NCBI GenBank assembly: GCA_947496175.1
Contig: CANMBU010000002.1
Span: 124,001 to 188,000 of the forward strand
Reading direction: 5' to 3'
Source: an uncultured Roseovarius sp.
GTDB taxonomy: Bacteria > Pseudomonadota > Alphaproteobacteria > Rhodobacterales > Rhodobacteraceae
Length of the DNA stretch: 64,000 nucleotides
Position numbers and translations under genes: made by a program. Under the pieces are notes generated by a model. That model saw only the letters and a list, made by a program, of their open reading frames with translations. It searched no databases and was not told where the DNA came from. This document shows positions 35,100 through 43,954 of the stretch, piece by piece; the stretch's first letter is position 1; every line of letters begins with the position of its first letter.

Positions 35100-35726
35100 A
35101 TGAGTATAGAGACCTATCTGCTGTATCTTGGGGTTTTGGCGGCATTTTTTGCGACGCCGCCAGACACAAGCCAGCTGTTGATCATCTCCAACAGCTTGCG
35201 CCACGGGATGCGCAAATCCCTGGCAACCGTGGCCGGAGACCTGACCGCCAATAGCATTCAAATGACACTGGCCGCCTTTGGCCTGACGGCGATTGTGGCG
35301 GCAAACGCCAGTGCACTTTGGGTGATCAAATGGGCCGGTGTGGCCTATCTTCTGTGGATCGGCCTGCGTCTTATGCTGTCGAAGGGTGCCGCGGATACAC
35401 CGCAGGCTGCTGCACCGGGACGGCTCTTCCGGCAAGGGTTTGTCACCTCCTCGGCCAATCCCTATGCGGTGGTCTTCTTTGGCGCGCTCTTCCCGCAATT
35501 CATTGACCCTAGCCTGCCGATCCTGCCTCAGCTCTTGATCCTTGGGGTCACCTATTTGGTGGTTGATGGGGCGGTGCTGCTGTTGTGGGGTTGGGCCGCG
35601 CAACGCACTTTGGGCCGCCTCAAGGCGCTGACAGGTGTGTGGATCAACCGCATCTCAGGCGCATTGATGATCGGTGCCGCAATGCTCTTGGGTCTGAAAG
35701 ATATTGAAAGGGCGGATCAAAGATGA
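35100..35726 (+). CDS. LysE/RhtB family translocator (3)
   Basis: A 208-residue inner-membrane exporter of the LysE/RhtB family, the third in 5.6 kb. The usual TPGP start motif is altered to FFATPPDTSQLLIISNSL. VTSSANPYAVVFFGALFPQF replaces the usual NPK motif with NPY. It overlaps the oxidoreductase gene by 4 nt (ATGA) and sits between the two dehydrogenase paralogues, so its cargo may be an amine or amino acid of betaine breakdown. That link is inferred from position only. Confidence 0.88.
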   Translation: MSIETYLLYLGVLAAFFATPPDTSQLLIISNSLRHGMRKSLATVAGDLTANSIQMTLAAFGLTAIVAANASALWVIKWAGVAYLLWIGLRLMLSKGAADTPQAAAPGRLFRQGFVTSSANPYAVVFFGALFPQFIDPSLPILPQLLILGVTYLVVDGAVLLLWGWAAQRTLGRLKALTGVWINRISGALMIGAAMLLGLKDIERADQR

Positions 35727-36799
35727 CTTTGCCCAGCGTCATGTCTGGTGTTTATCTGACCCGCCACGGCGGGCCGGAGGCTCTGGAATGGCGCGAGGAC
35801 ATACCGGTGCCGCAGCCCGGGCCCGGAGAGGCTTTGGTCCGGGTTCTGGCCGCGGGCGTGAACAACACCGATATCAACACGCGCGAAGGCTGGTATGCGG
35901 CAGATGTCACCGGCGCGACGGGCGAAGCGCAAGACAATGTCGAGGCCGGTGGCTGGTCCGGCGCGTTGAACTTTCCGCTGATCCAAGGCGGGGATCTTTG
36001 TGGCGAGGTGGTTGCCTTGGGCGAGGGCGCATCGCGCCTTGGCTTGGGACAACGCGTCATCTGCCCCATCAACCAGCCGCGCTCGACCGCTGAAAACCCT
36101 GTTGGCTTTGTCGCCATCGGGTCGGAATACAATGGGGCCTTTGCTGAATATTGCGTGGTCCCCGAAGGCGATCTCTACGATGTGACAGACGCGCCTTTGA
36201 GTGACGTGGAACTGGCTGCAATCCCGTGTGCCTTTGGCACGGCGGCCGGCTTGCTGGATCGGGCTGGCGTCAAGGCGGGGCAGAAGGTTTTAATCACCGG
36301 CGCATCAGGCGGGGTGGGGTTGGCCGCGGTGCAATTGGCAACCGCTATGGACGCCCATGTGACGGGCATCTGCTCTCCGGCCAAAGCCGATGTGGTGCGT
36401 GAAGCCGGTGCCAAAGGGGTTTTGGCTCGCGATGACGTACCCCCTTTTGAGGCCTTTGATGCGGTTATTGATCTGGTCGCAGAACCAGCCTGGGCCACGC
36501 TCATAGATGCACTGAAGCCGGGTGGCCACTACGCCGTAGCAGGCGCCATCGCCGGACCGATGGTCAAAGCGGATTTGCGGCGCATCTACCTGCGCGACAT
36601 CACTATTCATGGCTGCACCTACCAATCGCCACAGGTTTTCGCCGCATTGGTGGAAAAGCTACAGGATGGTCAGGTCAAGCCGCTGATTTCAAAAACATAC
36701 CCACTTAAAGATATTCGAAAAGCACAAGAAGATTTCATGTCAAAACGCTATCCCGGCAAGCTGGTACTCATACCGGGCAAAGCTGGCGATGGAGCATGA
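35723..36799 (+). CDS. Zinc-independent MDR family oxidoreductase (quinone oxidoreductase-like)
   Basis: A 358-residue medium-chain dehydrogenase/reductase. The GroES-like N-terminal domain carries AAGVNNTDINTREG, and GGDLCGEVVALGEG is the family glycine motif. The nucleotide site is VLITGASGGVGLAAVQLA near residue 190. The catalytic-zinc ligands of true alcohol dehydrogenases are not apparent, so a quinone- or enoyl-reductase type is more likely. It overlaps the LysE gene and is followed 15 nt later by the methyltransferase gene. Its role in the cluster is unknown. Confidence 0.87.
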   Translation: MTLPSVMSGVYLTRHGGPEALEWREDIPVPQPGPGEALVRVLAAGVNNTDINTREGWYAADVTGATGEAQDNVEAGGWSGALNFPLIQGGDLCGEVVALGEGASRLGLGQRVICPINQPRSTAENPVGFVAIGSEYNGAFAEYCVVPEGDLYDVTDAPLSDVELAAIPCAFGTAAGLLDRAGVKAGQKVLITGASGGVGLAAVQLATAMDAHVTGICSPAKADVVREAGAKGVLARDDVPPFEAFDAVIDLVAEPAWATLIDALKPGGHYAVAGAIAGPMVKADLRRIYLRDITIHGCTYQSPQVFAALVEKLQDGQVKPLISKTYPLKDIRKAQEDFMSKRYPGKLVLIPGKAGDGA

Positions 36800-36814
36800 A
36801 AGGGAGGGACACGC

Positions 36815-37714
36815 ATGGCTGATATCACATTACTCGACGGATCCATTGGTCAGGAGTTGGTCAAGCGCTCTGGCGACCGGGCAACACCGCTCTGGTCCAC
36901 ACAGGTGATGATTGATCATCCCAAATTGGTCGGCGAAGTGCATCTCGACTATTTTGAGGCTGGGGCGACGGTTGCCACAACAAACACATATGCCGTGCTT
37001 CGCGACCGGCTGAAACGTGTGAAGCTTGAGGACAAAACAGAGTTCCTAACAGACACAGCGGTGCGTGCCGCCCGCAAAGCGCGGGCCGCCTCTGGCGGCA
37101 AGGGCCGTGTGGCGGGGTCTCTCGGACCTCTGATCGCATCCTACCGCCCGGACATTTTTCCGCCCTTCGAAGACGCGGTCGCGGCGTATTCTGAACCTGT
37201 TGCTCATATGAAAGACCACGTGGATCTCTTTCTCATCGAAACAGCGTCGTCTGTGGACCATGCCAAGGCGGCGCTGTCCGCCTCTTCAGGGCAGGGGGTG
37301 CCTGTCTGGCTTGCGGTGTCCGTTGATGACTTTGATGGCACGCGCTTAAGGTCTGGTGAACACGTCTCGGAATTGGCAGACGTCATCGCTCAATACGCGC
37401 CTGACGCGGTTTTGGTGAACTGCTCAAGACCAGAGGCGATTGGGCCTGCATTGGATTTCGTCAAAGCGTTTGATATGCCGTTTGGAGCCTATGCCAATGG
37501 TTTCACTATGATCAGCAGCGGGTTTTTGGAGGAGTTTCCCACTGTGGATGCTTTGGAGCAGCGCGCCGATCTTGCACCCGAGGTATACGCAGAATTTGCC
37601 ATGAGCTGGGTCGCACAAGGAGCCAGCATAGTCGGCGGATGTTGCGAAGTCGGGCCTGCTCATATCGCAGAACTGGCGCGGCAATTATCGTCCGCAGGCC
37701 ATAGGATCGTTTAG
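36815..37714 (+). CDS. Homocysteine S-methyltransferase family protein (betaine-homocysteine methyltransferase-like)
   Basis: A 299-residue zinc methyltransferase. It has LLDGSIGQELVKR at the start, and the three zinc Cys are Cys203 (VNCSRP) and Cys276-Cys277 (GGCCEVGP). Members move a methyl group to homocysteine to make methionine. The donor could be glycine betaine, S-methylmethionine or another methylated compound. Neighbouring dimethylglycine dehydrogenases make betaine the best guess, because betaine methyltransferase would produce their substrate. The ribosome site AGGGAGG is strong. This assignment of the donor is inference from context. Confidence 0.87.
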   Translation: MADITLLDGSIGQELVKRSGDRATPLWSTQVMIDHPKLVGEVHLDYFEAGATVATTNTYAVLRDRLKRVKLEDKTEFLTDTAVRAARKARAASGGKGRVAGSLGPLIASYRPDIFPPFEDAVAAYSEPVAHMKDHVDLFLIETASSVDHAKAALSASSGQGVPVWLAVSVDDFDGTRLRSGEHVSELADVIAQYAPDAVLVNCSRPEAIGPALDFVKAFDMPFGAYANGFTMISSGFLEEFPTVDALEQRADLAPEVYAEFAMSWVAQGASIVGGCCEVGPAHIAELARQLSSAGHRIV

Positions 37715-37716
37715 AC

Positions 37717-38727
37717 ATGAACGCACGCGCGCAATCCCGACACGGTCGCCAAGGGCACGAGGCAGATCAAACAGCACAGCAATTCGACGTTGTGTTGTCT
37801 GACGGATTTGTCCTGACGGAATACGCCGCGCTCACAGATGCTTTGCGCATCGCCAATCGCGTCAGTGCTCAAGCGCAGTTTTCCTGGACCTGCCGATCCG
37901 CCAGGGGAGGGATAGTGACAAGCCTGAGTGGCGCAAGCGTTGAGACACAACCTTTTGCGCAGAAGTCGGATGCCGACTACCTTTTTGTGCTGGGCAACAG
38001 TGATCAGGACAGCCCAAACCTGTCGCTTGGTCATGTGATCGACCGTTACACCAACCGCAACATTCAGGTGTTTCTGCTCTCAGAAGCGGCCAGCCGGTAC
38101 ATCAAAGAGCGCGGCCCGAAGTCTGCGCATCTGACAACGCATTGGGAAAACTCAGCGGTCTTGAAAGAACGCACCGGGCTTTTTGACGCCGACAACGCGC
38201 TGGCCAGCGAAGATGGTCAGGTGGTGACATGCGCCGGAATGGGGGCGACCCTGGATGTGGTTCTGTCCGTGATCGGGCGTCATGTCTCATCGGCTGTTCT
38301 CATGACCGTCGCCAATGTTTTCCTGCACGAGCGCATCCGCGATTTTGGCACACGGCAGCCTTTTGGCGGCACGGCTGGCACGGCGACGGGGGATCAGGTG
38401 CTCGACCGTGCCATTGAAATCATGCAGGACAATATCGAAGAACCGCTATCCGTTGCCGAGATCACCAAGCGTTTGGGTCTGTCCAGCAGGTCGCTCGAAC
38501 GCCGGTTTCAATCACGTCTTGGGACGACACCCAACACCTATTATCGCGAGATGCGCCTGGCCCGCGCCAACAACCTGCTTTTGAACACCGCGATGTCGGT
38601 CCGTGAGATCGGTTTGGCTTGTGGGTTTTCTGGCGGCTTTTCCGTGCTTTACAAAAGTTTTTTTGGTGTGACGCCGCTTCAGATGCGACGCAGCCGACAG
38701 CCTTTACAATCGCGCCAAAAAGATTGA
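37717..38727 (+). CDS. GlxA family AraC-type transcriptional regulator (GbdR-like)
   Basis: A 336-residue regulator. The N-terminal DJ-1/PfpI-like domain (about residues 25-200) has lost the nucleophilic Cys; the elbow reads FLLSEAASRYI. The C-terminal AraC domain has two helix-turn-helix motifs: ITKRLGLSSRSLERRFQSRLG, then IGLACGFSGGFSVLYKSFFGVTP. The GbdR/CdhR regulators of betaine and carnitine breakdown share this architecture. It starts 2 nt after the methyltransferase stop, so it probably belongs to the operon and activates it. The effector, perhaps betaine or dimethylglycine, is an inference. Confidence 0.9.
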   Translation: MNARAQSRHGRQGHEADQTAQQFDVVLSDGFVLTEYAALTDALRIANRVSAQAQFSWTCRSARGGIVTSLSGASVETQPFAQKSDADYLFVLGNSDQDSPNLSLGHVIDRYTNRNIQVFLLSEAASRYIKERGPKSAHLTTHWENSAVLKERTGLFDADNALASEDGQVVTCAGMGATLDVVLSVIGRHVSSAVLMTVANVFLHERIRDFGTRQPFGGTAGTATGDQVLDRAIEIMQDNIEEPLSVAEITKRLGLSSRSLERRFQSRLGTTPNTYYREMRLARANNLLLNTAMSVREIGLACGFSGGFSVLYKSFFGVTPLQMRRSRQPLQSRQKD

Positions 38728-38777
38728 TTTGCGCCACATCTTGACGGATTTCAGCTATGCGTGAAAACCCGTGCATG

Positions 38778-38796
38778 GCATCGTCTGCGACGGTGC
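38778..38796 (+). promoter_or_regulatory. Possible structured leader before the second dehydrogenase gene
   Basis: GCATCGTC (38778-38785) and GACGGTGC (38789-38796) form an 8-bp stem with a TGC loop, 26 nt before the ATG. It is followed by GCGAATCCCTACCCGGAG. I do not recognise a known riboswitch class, so this is only a candidate. Confidence 0.3.
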
Positions 38797-38821
38797 GAAT
38801 CCCTACCCGGAGAAAAAGAGA

Positions 38822-41272
38822 ATGAGCGCAGTTCCTGAACAAGCCCGCGTTGTGATCATCGGTGGCGGCGTGATCGGCTGTTCGGTGGCCTACCACCTGA
38901 CAAAACTGGGTTGGAAAGATGTGGTCTTGCTGGAGCGTAAACAATTGACTTGCGGCACCACATGGCACGCGGCTGGCCTGATCGCGCAGCTGCGCGCGAC
39001 GGCGAACATGACCAAGCTGGCGAAATACAGCCAGGAGCTTTACGGCAATCTCGAAGCCGAAACCGGTGTGGCCACCGGGTTCAAGCGCTGCGGGTCGATC
39101 ACCGTGGCTCTCACAGAGGAACGCCGCGAAGAGATATACCGCCAGGCCGGAATGGCCCGTGCCTTTGGTGTGGATGTCGAAGAGATCAGCGCGGCCGAGG
39201 TGAAGGCCAAGTACGAGCACCTCAATGTTGATGATGTTGCCGGGGCCGTCTATCTCGACAAGGATGGTCAGGGCGATCCGGCCAATATCGCCCTCGCCCT
39301 CGCCAAGGGCGCGCGCCAAGGTGGCGCGTTGGTCAAGGAGCGCATCTGCGTCACGGGCATTGCCAAAGAGGGCCGCCGCGTGACCGGCGTGGATTGGGCC
39401 AGCGACGATGGCAAGGAACAAGGTCACATCAAGGCCGACATGATCGTGAACTGCGCCGGCATGTGGGGTCACGAAGTGGGTCGCATGGCGGGTGTGAACG
39501 TGCCGCTGCAGGCCTGCGAGCATTTCTACATCGTAACTGAGGCGATCCCGGGTCTCACGCAACTTCCGGTGCTGCGCGTGCCCGATGAGTGCGCCTATTA
39601 TAAGGAAGACGCGGGCAAGATGCTTTTGGGTGCATTTGAGCCAAACGCCAAACCCTGGGGCATGGATGGCATCCCCAAGAGCTTTGAATTCGACCAGCTG
39701 CCCGAAGATTTCGACCATTTCGAGCCGATCTTGGAGGCTGCTGTGGAGCGACTGCCAATGCTGGCCGAAGCAGGCATTCACACCTTCTTCAATGGCCCGG
39801 AAAGTTTCACGCCCGATGATGCTTATCACCTCGGCCTCGCGCCGGAGATGGACAATGTCTGGGTCGCTGCGGGCTTTAACTCGATTGGCATTCAATCCGC
39901 CGGTGGCGCTGGCATGGCGTTGTCGCAATGGATGGATGCAGGTGAAAAGCCCTTTGACCTTGGGGACGTCGATATCAGCCGCATGCAGCCGTTCCAGGGC
40001 AACAAGCATTACCTATTTGAGCGCTCCAAAGAAACTTTGGGCCTGCTCTATGCCGACCACTTCCCTTACCGCCAGAAAGCCACCGCACGCGGTATCCGGC
40101 GCACACCGTTTCACCACCACCTGCTCGAACGCGGCGCTGTCATGGGCGAGCTGGCCGGATGGGAGCGCGCCAACTGGTTTGCGCGGGAAAATCAGGAGCC
40201 TGAGTATCAATATAGCTGGAGCCGCCAGAACTTCTTCGACAACGTCCGCGAAGAGCATATGGCCGTGCGCCAGAATGTGGGCCTCTATGACATGTCCTCT
40301 TTTGGCAAAATCCGCGTCGAAGGCCCGGATGCTGAAGCCTTCATGAACTATGTGGGCGGCGGGGATTATTCCGTGGCGAACGGCAAGATTGTCTATACCC
40401 AATTCCTCAACAAGACCGGCGGGATTGAGGCGGACGTGACCGTTACACGGTTGAGCGAAACAGCCTATCTTGTCGTCACCCCGGCAGCCACGCGTCTGGC
40501 CGATCAAACCTGGATGATGCGCAATAAGGGCAACTTCAACGTGGTGATCACTGATGTCACGGCTGGCGAAGGCGTGCTGGCCGTTATGGGCCCGCGCTCG
40601 CGCGATTTGCTCAACACAGTCTCTTCAGGGGACTTCTCCAATGAAGTGAACCCGTTTGGCACCGCTCAAACTGTTGAGATCGGCATGGGCCTCGCTCGCG
40701 TGCACCGCGTGACCTATGTTGGTGAGCTTGGCTGGGAGATCTATGTCTCCGCTGACATGTGTGGCCATGTCTTTGAAACCATTGCAGAAGCCGGCTTTGA
40801 TTTCGGCCTTCGCCTGTGCGGTATGCACATGATGGACAGTTGCCGCATCGAGAAAGGCTTCCGCCATTTTGGCCACGACATTACCTGTGAGGATCACGTG
40901 CTGGAGGCAGGGCTTGGCTTTGCGGTCAAAACTGCCAAACCCGATTTCATTGGGCGGGACGCGGTTCTGAAAAAGAAGGAAGAAGGTCTGAGCGCGCGGC
41001 TGGTGCAGTTCAAACTGACCGATCCTGAGCCTTTGCTCTATCACAACGAACCGATCATACGCGACGGAGAGATTGTGGGATATCTCAGCTCGGGCAACTA
41101 CGGCCATCACCTGGGCGGAGCCATGGGGCTGGGCTATGTCCCTAGCAAAGGCGAAACAGCGGATCAGGTTCTGGCCTCATCCTATGAGATCGACGTGGCA
41201 GGCACGCGGGTCAAAGCCGAAGCGTCTTTGCGTCCGATGTATGATCCCAAATCCGAACGCGTGAAGGTGTAG
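38822..41272 (+). CDS. Dimethylglycine/sarcosine dehydrogenase-like FAD and GcvT-domain protein (2)
   Basis: An 816-residue enzyme with a DAO-type FAD domain (VVIIGGGVIGCSVAYHL; His49 in TTWHAAG for covalent FAD) and a GcvT-like C-terminal half (RVTYVGELGWEIYVSADM, DSCRIEKGFRHFGHD). It oxidatively removes an N-methyl group, most likely from dimethylglycine or sarcosine, with transfer to tetrahydrofolate. The residues after WHAAG (LIAQLRATANMTKLAKYSQEL) are nearer to classical DMGDH/sarcosine dehydrogenases than those of the first paralogue. The ATG at 38822 has GGAG upstream; an earlier ATG at 38771 would run through the hairpin. It ends the betaine-type cluster. Confidence 0.92.
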   Translation: MSAVPEQARVVIIGGGVIGCSVAYHLTKLGWKDVVLLERKQLTCGTTWHAAGLIAQLRATANMTKLAKYSQELYGNLEAETGVATGFKRCGSITVALTEERREEIYRQAGMARAFGVDVEEISAAEVKAKYEHLNVDDVAGAVYLDKDGQGDPANIALALAKGARQGGALVKERICVTGIAKEGRRVTGVDWASDDGKEQGHIKADMIVNCAGMWGHEVGRMAGVNVPLQACEHFYIVTEAIPGLTQLPVLRVPDECAYYKEDAGKMLLGAFEPNAKPWGMDGIPKSFEFDQLPEDFDHFEPILEAAVERLPMLAEAGIHTFFNGPESFTPDDAYHLGLAPEMDNVWVAAGFNSIGIQSAGGAGMALSQWMDAGEKPFDLGDVDISRMQPFQGNKHYLFERSKETLGLLYADHFPYRQKATARGIRRTPFHHHLLERGAVMGELAGWERANWFARENQEPEYQYSWSRQNFFDNVREEHMAVRQNVGLYDMSSFGKIRVEGPDAEAFMNYVGGGDYSVANGKIVYTQFLNKTGGIEADVTVTRLSETAYLVVTPAATRLADQTWMMRNKGNFNVVITDVTAGEGVLAVMGPRSRDLLNTVSSGDFSNEVNPFGTAQTVEIGMGLARVHRVTYVGELGWEIYVSADMCGHVFETIAEAGFDFGLRLCGMHMMDSCRIEKGFRHFGHDITCEDHVLEAGLGFAVKTAKPDFIGRDAVLKKKEEGLSARLVQFKLTDPEPLLYHNEPIIRDGEIVGYLSSGNYGHHLGGAMGLGYVPSKGETADQVLASSYEIDVAGTRVKAEASLRPMYDPKSERVKV

Positions 41273-41282
41273 GCCGCAGGAC

Positions 41283-41348
41283 TTGGGTATTTCAGACAAG
41301 AAAGAAGCCGGGGTGTCATTTGCGCACCGTTAGTGTAGCTCCGGCTTC
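41283..41348 (+). terminator. 3' element copy 1 with hairpin
   Basis: The element TTGGGTATTT...ACAAGAAAGAAGC begins 11 nt after the dehydrogenase stop. GAAGCCGG (41304-41311) pairs with CCGGCTTC (41341-41348), and the right arm touches the ATG of the next gene. It could end transcription and also affect translation of that gene. Confidence 0.6.
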
Positions 41349-41993
41349 ATGACAGACTACAGCCCACCCGATACGCCTCTTGATGTGCTCCATGAAGATC
41401 ATGAGATCCTTGTGGTGAACAAACCGCATGGCCTTTTGTCTGTGCCGGGCAAAGGGGCACATCTGGCGGATTGTTTGCTCTCCCGCATTCAAGAGGCGTT
41501 TCCAACGGCTTTGCTGGTGCACCGGCTTGATCGGGATACGTCCGGTGTGATGGTATTTGCGCAAACCCCGCATGCACAGCGGCATCTGGGGCTGCAATTT
41601 GAAAAGCGGCAGGTGAAAAAGACCTATGTGGCGCGGATTTGGGGCCGGTTGGAACCCAAGACCGGAACCGTGGACTTGCCGCTCATAGTGGATTGGCCGA
41701 ACCGGCCAAAGCAGATGGTGTGCCACGAGACAGGCAAACCCGCGATCACGGATTGGCGCGTACAGCGTTATGGGCAGAATGAGACGCGAGTCCGCCTGAT
41801 GCCCCAAACTGGGCGTAGCCATCAGCTTCGGGTCCACATGCTGGCGCTTGGTCATCCGATCCTGGGGGATCCGCTTTATGCCGAAGCTCCAGCGCAAGAG
41901 TTTGACCGCATGATGCTGCATTCCGAAGAGCTGCGCTTGCGGCATCCCGATGGCGGCTTGGGAATGCGTTTTCGCGCGCCTGCACCGTTTTAA
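41349..41993 (+). CDS. RluA family pseudouridine synthase
   Basis: A 214-residue RNA-modifying enzyme that turns uridine into pseudouridine. The catalytic Asp61 is in VHRLDRDTSGVMVFA, and VNKPHGLLSVPG and LMPQTGRSHQLRVHMLALGHPILGDPLYA are classic RluA-family motifs. There is no S4 domain, which fits RluA (23S U746 and tRNA U32) better than RluC or RluD; the exact target is not certain. The ATG sits directly behind a hairpin and has no clear ribosome site. Its stop overlaps the convergent kinase-like gene by TTAA. Confidence 0.92.
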   Translation: MTDYSPPDTPLDVLHEDHEILVVNKPHGLLSVPGKGAHLADCLLSRIQEAFPTALLVHRLDRDTSGVMVFAQTPHAQRHLGLQFEKRQVKKTYVARIWGRLEPKTGTVDLPLIVDWPNRPKQMVCHETGKPAITDWRVQRYGQNETRVRLMPQTGRSHQLRVHMLALGHPILGDPLYAEAPAQEFDRMMLHSEELRLRHPDGGLGMRFRAPAPF

Positions 41994-43039
41994 GAGCTCC
42001 GCAGAACCCGGTCGGTGAGATTGAGCCGCCCGGCGATAATGGGTGCAAGCGTCGTGCCAAGTTCGGGATCGGACTTTAGAACAATCTCAAGCTCATCCAG
42101 ACGGTTGGTCGCAATCAATTGCAACACGTCAAGCCGCACAGATCCATCCGCGTGGCGTGGTAAAGAGCCGACCGGCTGGATCAACTCGGGCTTTGGCGAA
42201 GGCACGTGTTTGGCAATGGCCTCAGTGGTTTGTTTGGTTTCGACAAAAGCGTAGAGACCAACACCTTTCGCAGGCAACGCATAGGTGCAGAGCGCCAGGT
42301 CACTGACCTCGGGCTGGGCCAGAAGCGCTTTGCGCAAGGCAGGGCCATCGCGCTCGATCCGGTCCTCGGTGCCTTCGCCATCTGACCAGTTCATTAAGCG
42401 GCGGGTGATGAAATTATAAAGCCGTTTGCCTGTGGCCATCCAGATCCGCGAGGGCAGAGCTTTATGCGCCAGCATCCGTGTCTCTGCAGGCGTCAGCAAG
42501 TCCGGCGCATAGGCGCGCTTTTGTTTGAGCAGATGACGCAAATCCTCACGCGCCTTGATGCGAAAAAGCTTGCCGCGACGGGTGTGCACCGAGGCCAGTT
42601 GAAAGTCGATGACTGCCGCACGGCCATCGGGCGTCATCAGCCAATTCTGTGGCTTGGCAATGTCGTTATGCGTCACCCCGGCGCGCCGCATCTCGCGTAA
42701 CAGGCGCTTGGCGTCGCGGTACCACACCGGATCACTCGGTTTGGCCAGTTGCAAAGGCGTGCCCTGCGTCCAGCTTCGTAAAAGCCCCACGTGATCGGCG
42801 CGCACCAGAACCGGACATCCCTCAATACCCTGAACGGCTTTCAAGCCACGGATCTCCTTGCGCGCCAACCACCAGGCCAGAGGCCGCGCGTAGATCGGAA
42901 CACCGTCCAGTTTGCGCAGTACCACGGGAAACTCGGGATAGCCTTCCAGCTTGCCCGAAATGGTTTCGGAAAAGACATCGCGCTTATGCACGGTCTCAGG
43001 CAGGAACCGGGCTTTGGTCATATCCGGGGTGATCTTCAT
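41990..43039 (-). CDS. Kinase-fold protein with ANL-like C-terminal region
   Basis: A 349-residue protein of unknown function. Residues about 40-200 resemble a small protein-kinase/LPS-kinase fold: the catalytic loop is HNDIAKPQN (His123, Asp125, Asn131) and the metal motif is VIDFQ (Asp144). A usual Gly-rich loop is not obvious. Residues about 232-318 resemble the C-terminal subdomain of acyl-CoA synthetases: QPEVSDLALCTYALPAKGVGLYAFVE, then SLPRHADGSVRLDVLQLI, but the catalytic Lys after the Gly is replaced. I know of no standard enzyme with this pairing. The start at 43039 has no strong ribosome site; ATG at 43021 is possible. Confidence 0.7.
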   Translation of the reverse strand: MKITPDMTKARFLPETVHKRDVFSETISGKLEGYPEFPVVLRKLDGVPIYARPLAWWLARKEIRGLKAVQGIEGCPVLVRADHVGLLRSWTQGTPLQLAKPSDPVWYRDAKRLLREMRRAGVTHNDIAKPQNWLMTPDGRAAVIDFQLASVHTRRGKLFRIKAREDLRHLLKQKRAYAPDLLTPAETRMLAHKALPSRIWMATGKRLYNFITRRLMNWSDGEGTEDRIERDGPALRKALLAQPEVSDLALCTYALPAKGVGLYAFVETKQTTEAIAKHVPSPKPELIQPVGSLPRHADGSVRLDVLQLIATNRLDELEIVLKSDPELGTTLAPIIAGRLNLTDRVLRSS

Positions 43040-43093
43040 AAGCCGCTGTTTAGAGGTATTGGGGCGATTGCGAAAGGTGGTGCGCCGCACGCA

Positions 43094-43954
43094 TCAGAGC
43101 CGTGTCCACCCATCCGGGATCAGATCCGGGTTGGACAGTTTGGGATCGTTGAACCAGGTCTTTGGCGCGACAACAATCTTGTCCGGGGTCGCATTCAGCC
43201 ACGCCCCCCACCATGAAAAGGTGGAGTTCGCGATGACATTATGCGCGCACAGCGTTTGCAGATGCAGATCGAAATGGCCGGTTGTCTCATCGTTGATGTC
43301 CACAACAACGGTGTCATGCTCAAGATTCAGGTTCTCCCGGGCCCAGGCAGGATCGTTGGAAAAGACAAAACAGGTGATTTTTTCACCCAGCTTTTCGGCA
43401 ATATGATTTGCTGCCGTCCGGTAGTAGTCTGGCGTCATTGTCGCATAGGCGCCGGTGGCAACATAGTCGCCGCGCCGCACATGAAGGGCAACCGGATGCG
43501 GCGCGCCCGTGATCTGTTTTGCCACCTTCGCATTTTCGGGATCCAAAGGCGTGGTGAACCTCAAGTCCGCCCGAATCTGATCAATGCTGGTGGTGAAATA
43601 CCGCTCGGATTGCCAATACCCGTGCAGATATGTCCCCGGCCCCAGATCAGCGACTGCAGTGTCAAACTGCAACCCCTTTTCGCGGTACAGCCGAGGTGAG
43701 CGGCCGAACCCGCGCCATAGCCCGTAGCGCAACCAGCCATCAGTCTTTGCCGGCGGCAAAGGACCTTCGCGCAAAAATCGCGCATTTGCAAAATGGCCAA
43801 AACAATCTCCGCGATCTTCCGATCCGGCCACATAGCGCGCGTCAAGTTGCAGGGGGCAGTGAAGCCTGTCCGCCAATGCGCGCGCGGCAGCATATTGGAA
43901 GAGCTGATTTCCCGCCCCGCCAAAAAGACGGGTGATGATCCGGTCACGCGCCAT
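43094..43954 (-). CDS. Alpha-1,2-fucosyltransferase family protein (GT11)
   Basis: A 286-residue glycosyltransferase of family GT11. It starts ITRLFGGAGNQLFQYAAARALA, has the donor-binding motif LHVRRGDYVA and later NSTFSWWGAWLN, all characteristic of bacterial FutC/WbsJ-type enzymes. It probably adds fucose (or a similar sugar) to surface polysaccharide or LPS in the cytoplasm. The start at 43954 overlaps the GT25 gene by 11 nt, so the two act together. The GDP-fucose genes are not in the window. Confidence 0.9.
   Translation of the reverse strand: MARDRIITRLFGGAGNQLFQYAAARALADRLHCPLQLDARYVAGSEDRGDCFGHFANARFLREGPLPPAKTDGWLRYGLWRGFGRSPRLYREKGLQFDTAVADLGPGTYLHGYWQSERYFTTSIDQIRADLRFTTPLDPENAKVAKQITGAPHPVALHVRRGDYVATGAYATMTPDYYRTAANHIAEKLGEKITCFVFSNDPAWARENLNLEHDTVVVDINDETTGHFDLHLQTLCAHNVIANSTFSWWGAWLNATPDKIVVAPKTWFNDPKLSNPDLIPDGWTRL

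Noticed and set aside
38740-38821. Glycine or SAM riboswitch
   Set aside because: None of the conserved cores of those classes is present; only a simple stem is seen.
38462-40009. 515-codon open frame on the minus strand
   Set aside because: It lies fully opposite the second dimethylglycine dehydrogenase gene, has no recognisable protein features, and is a by-product of GC-rich codon use.
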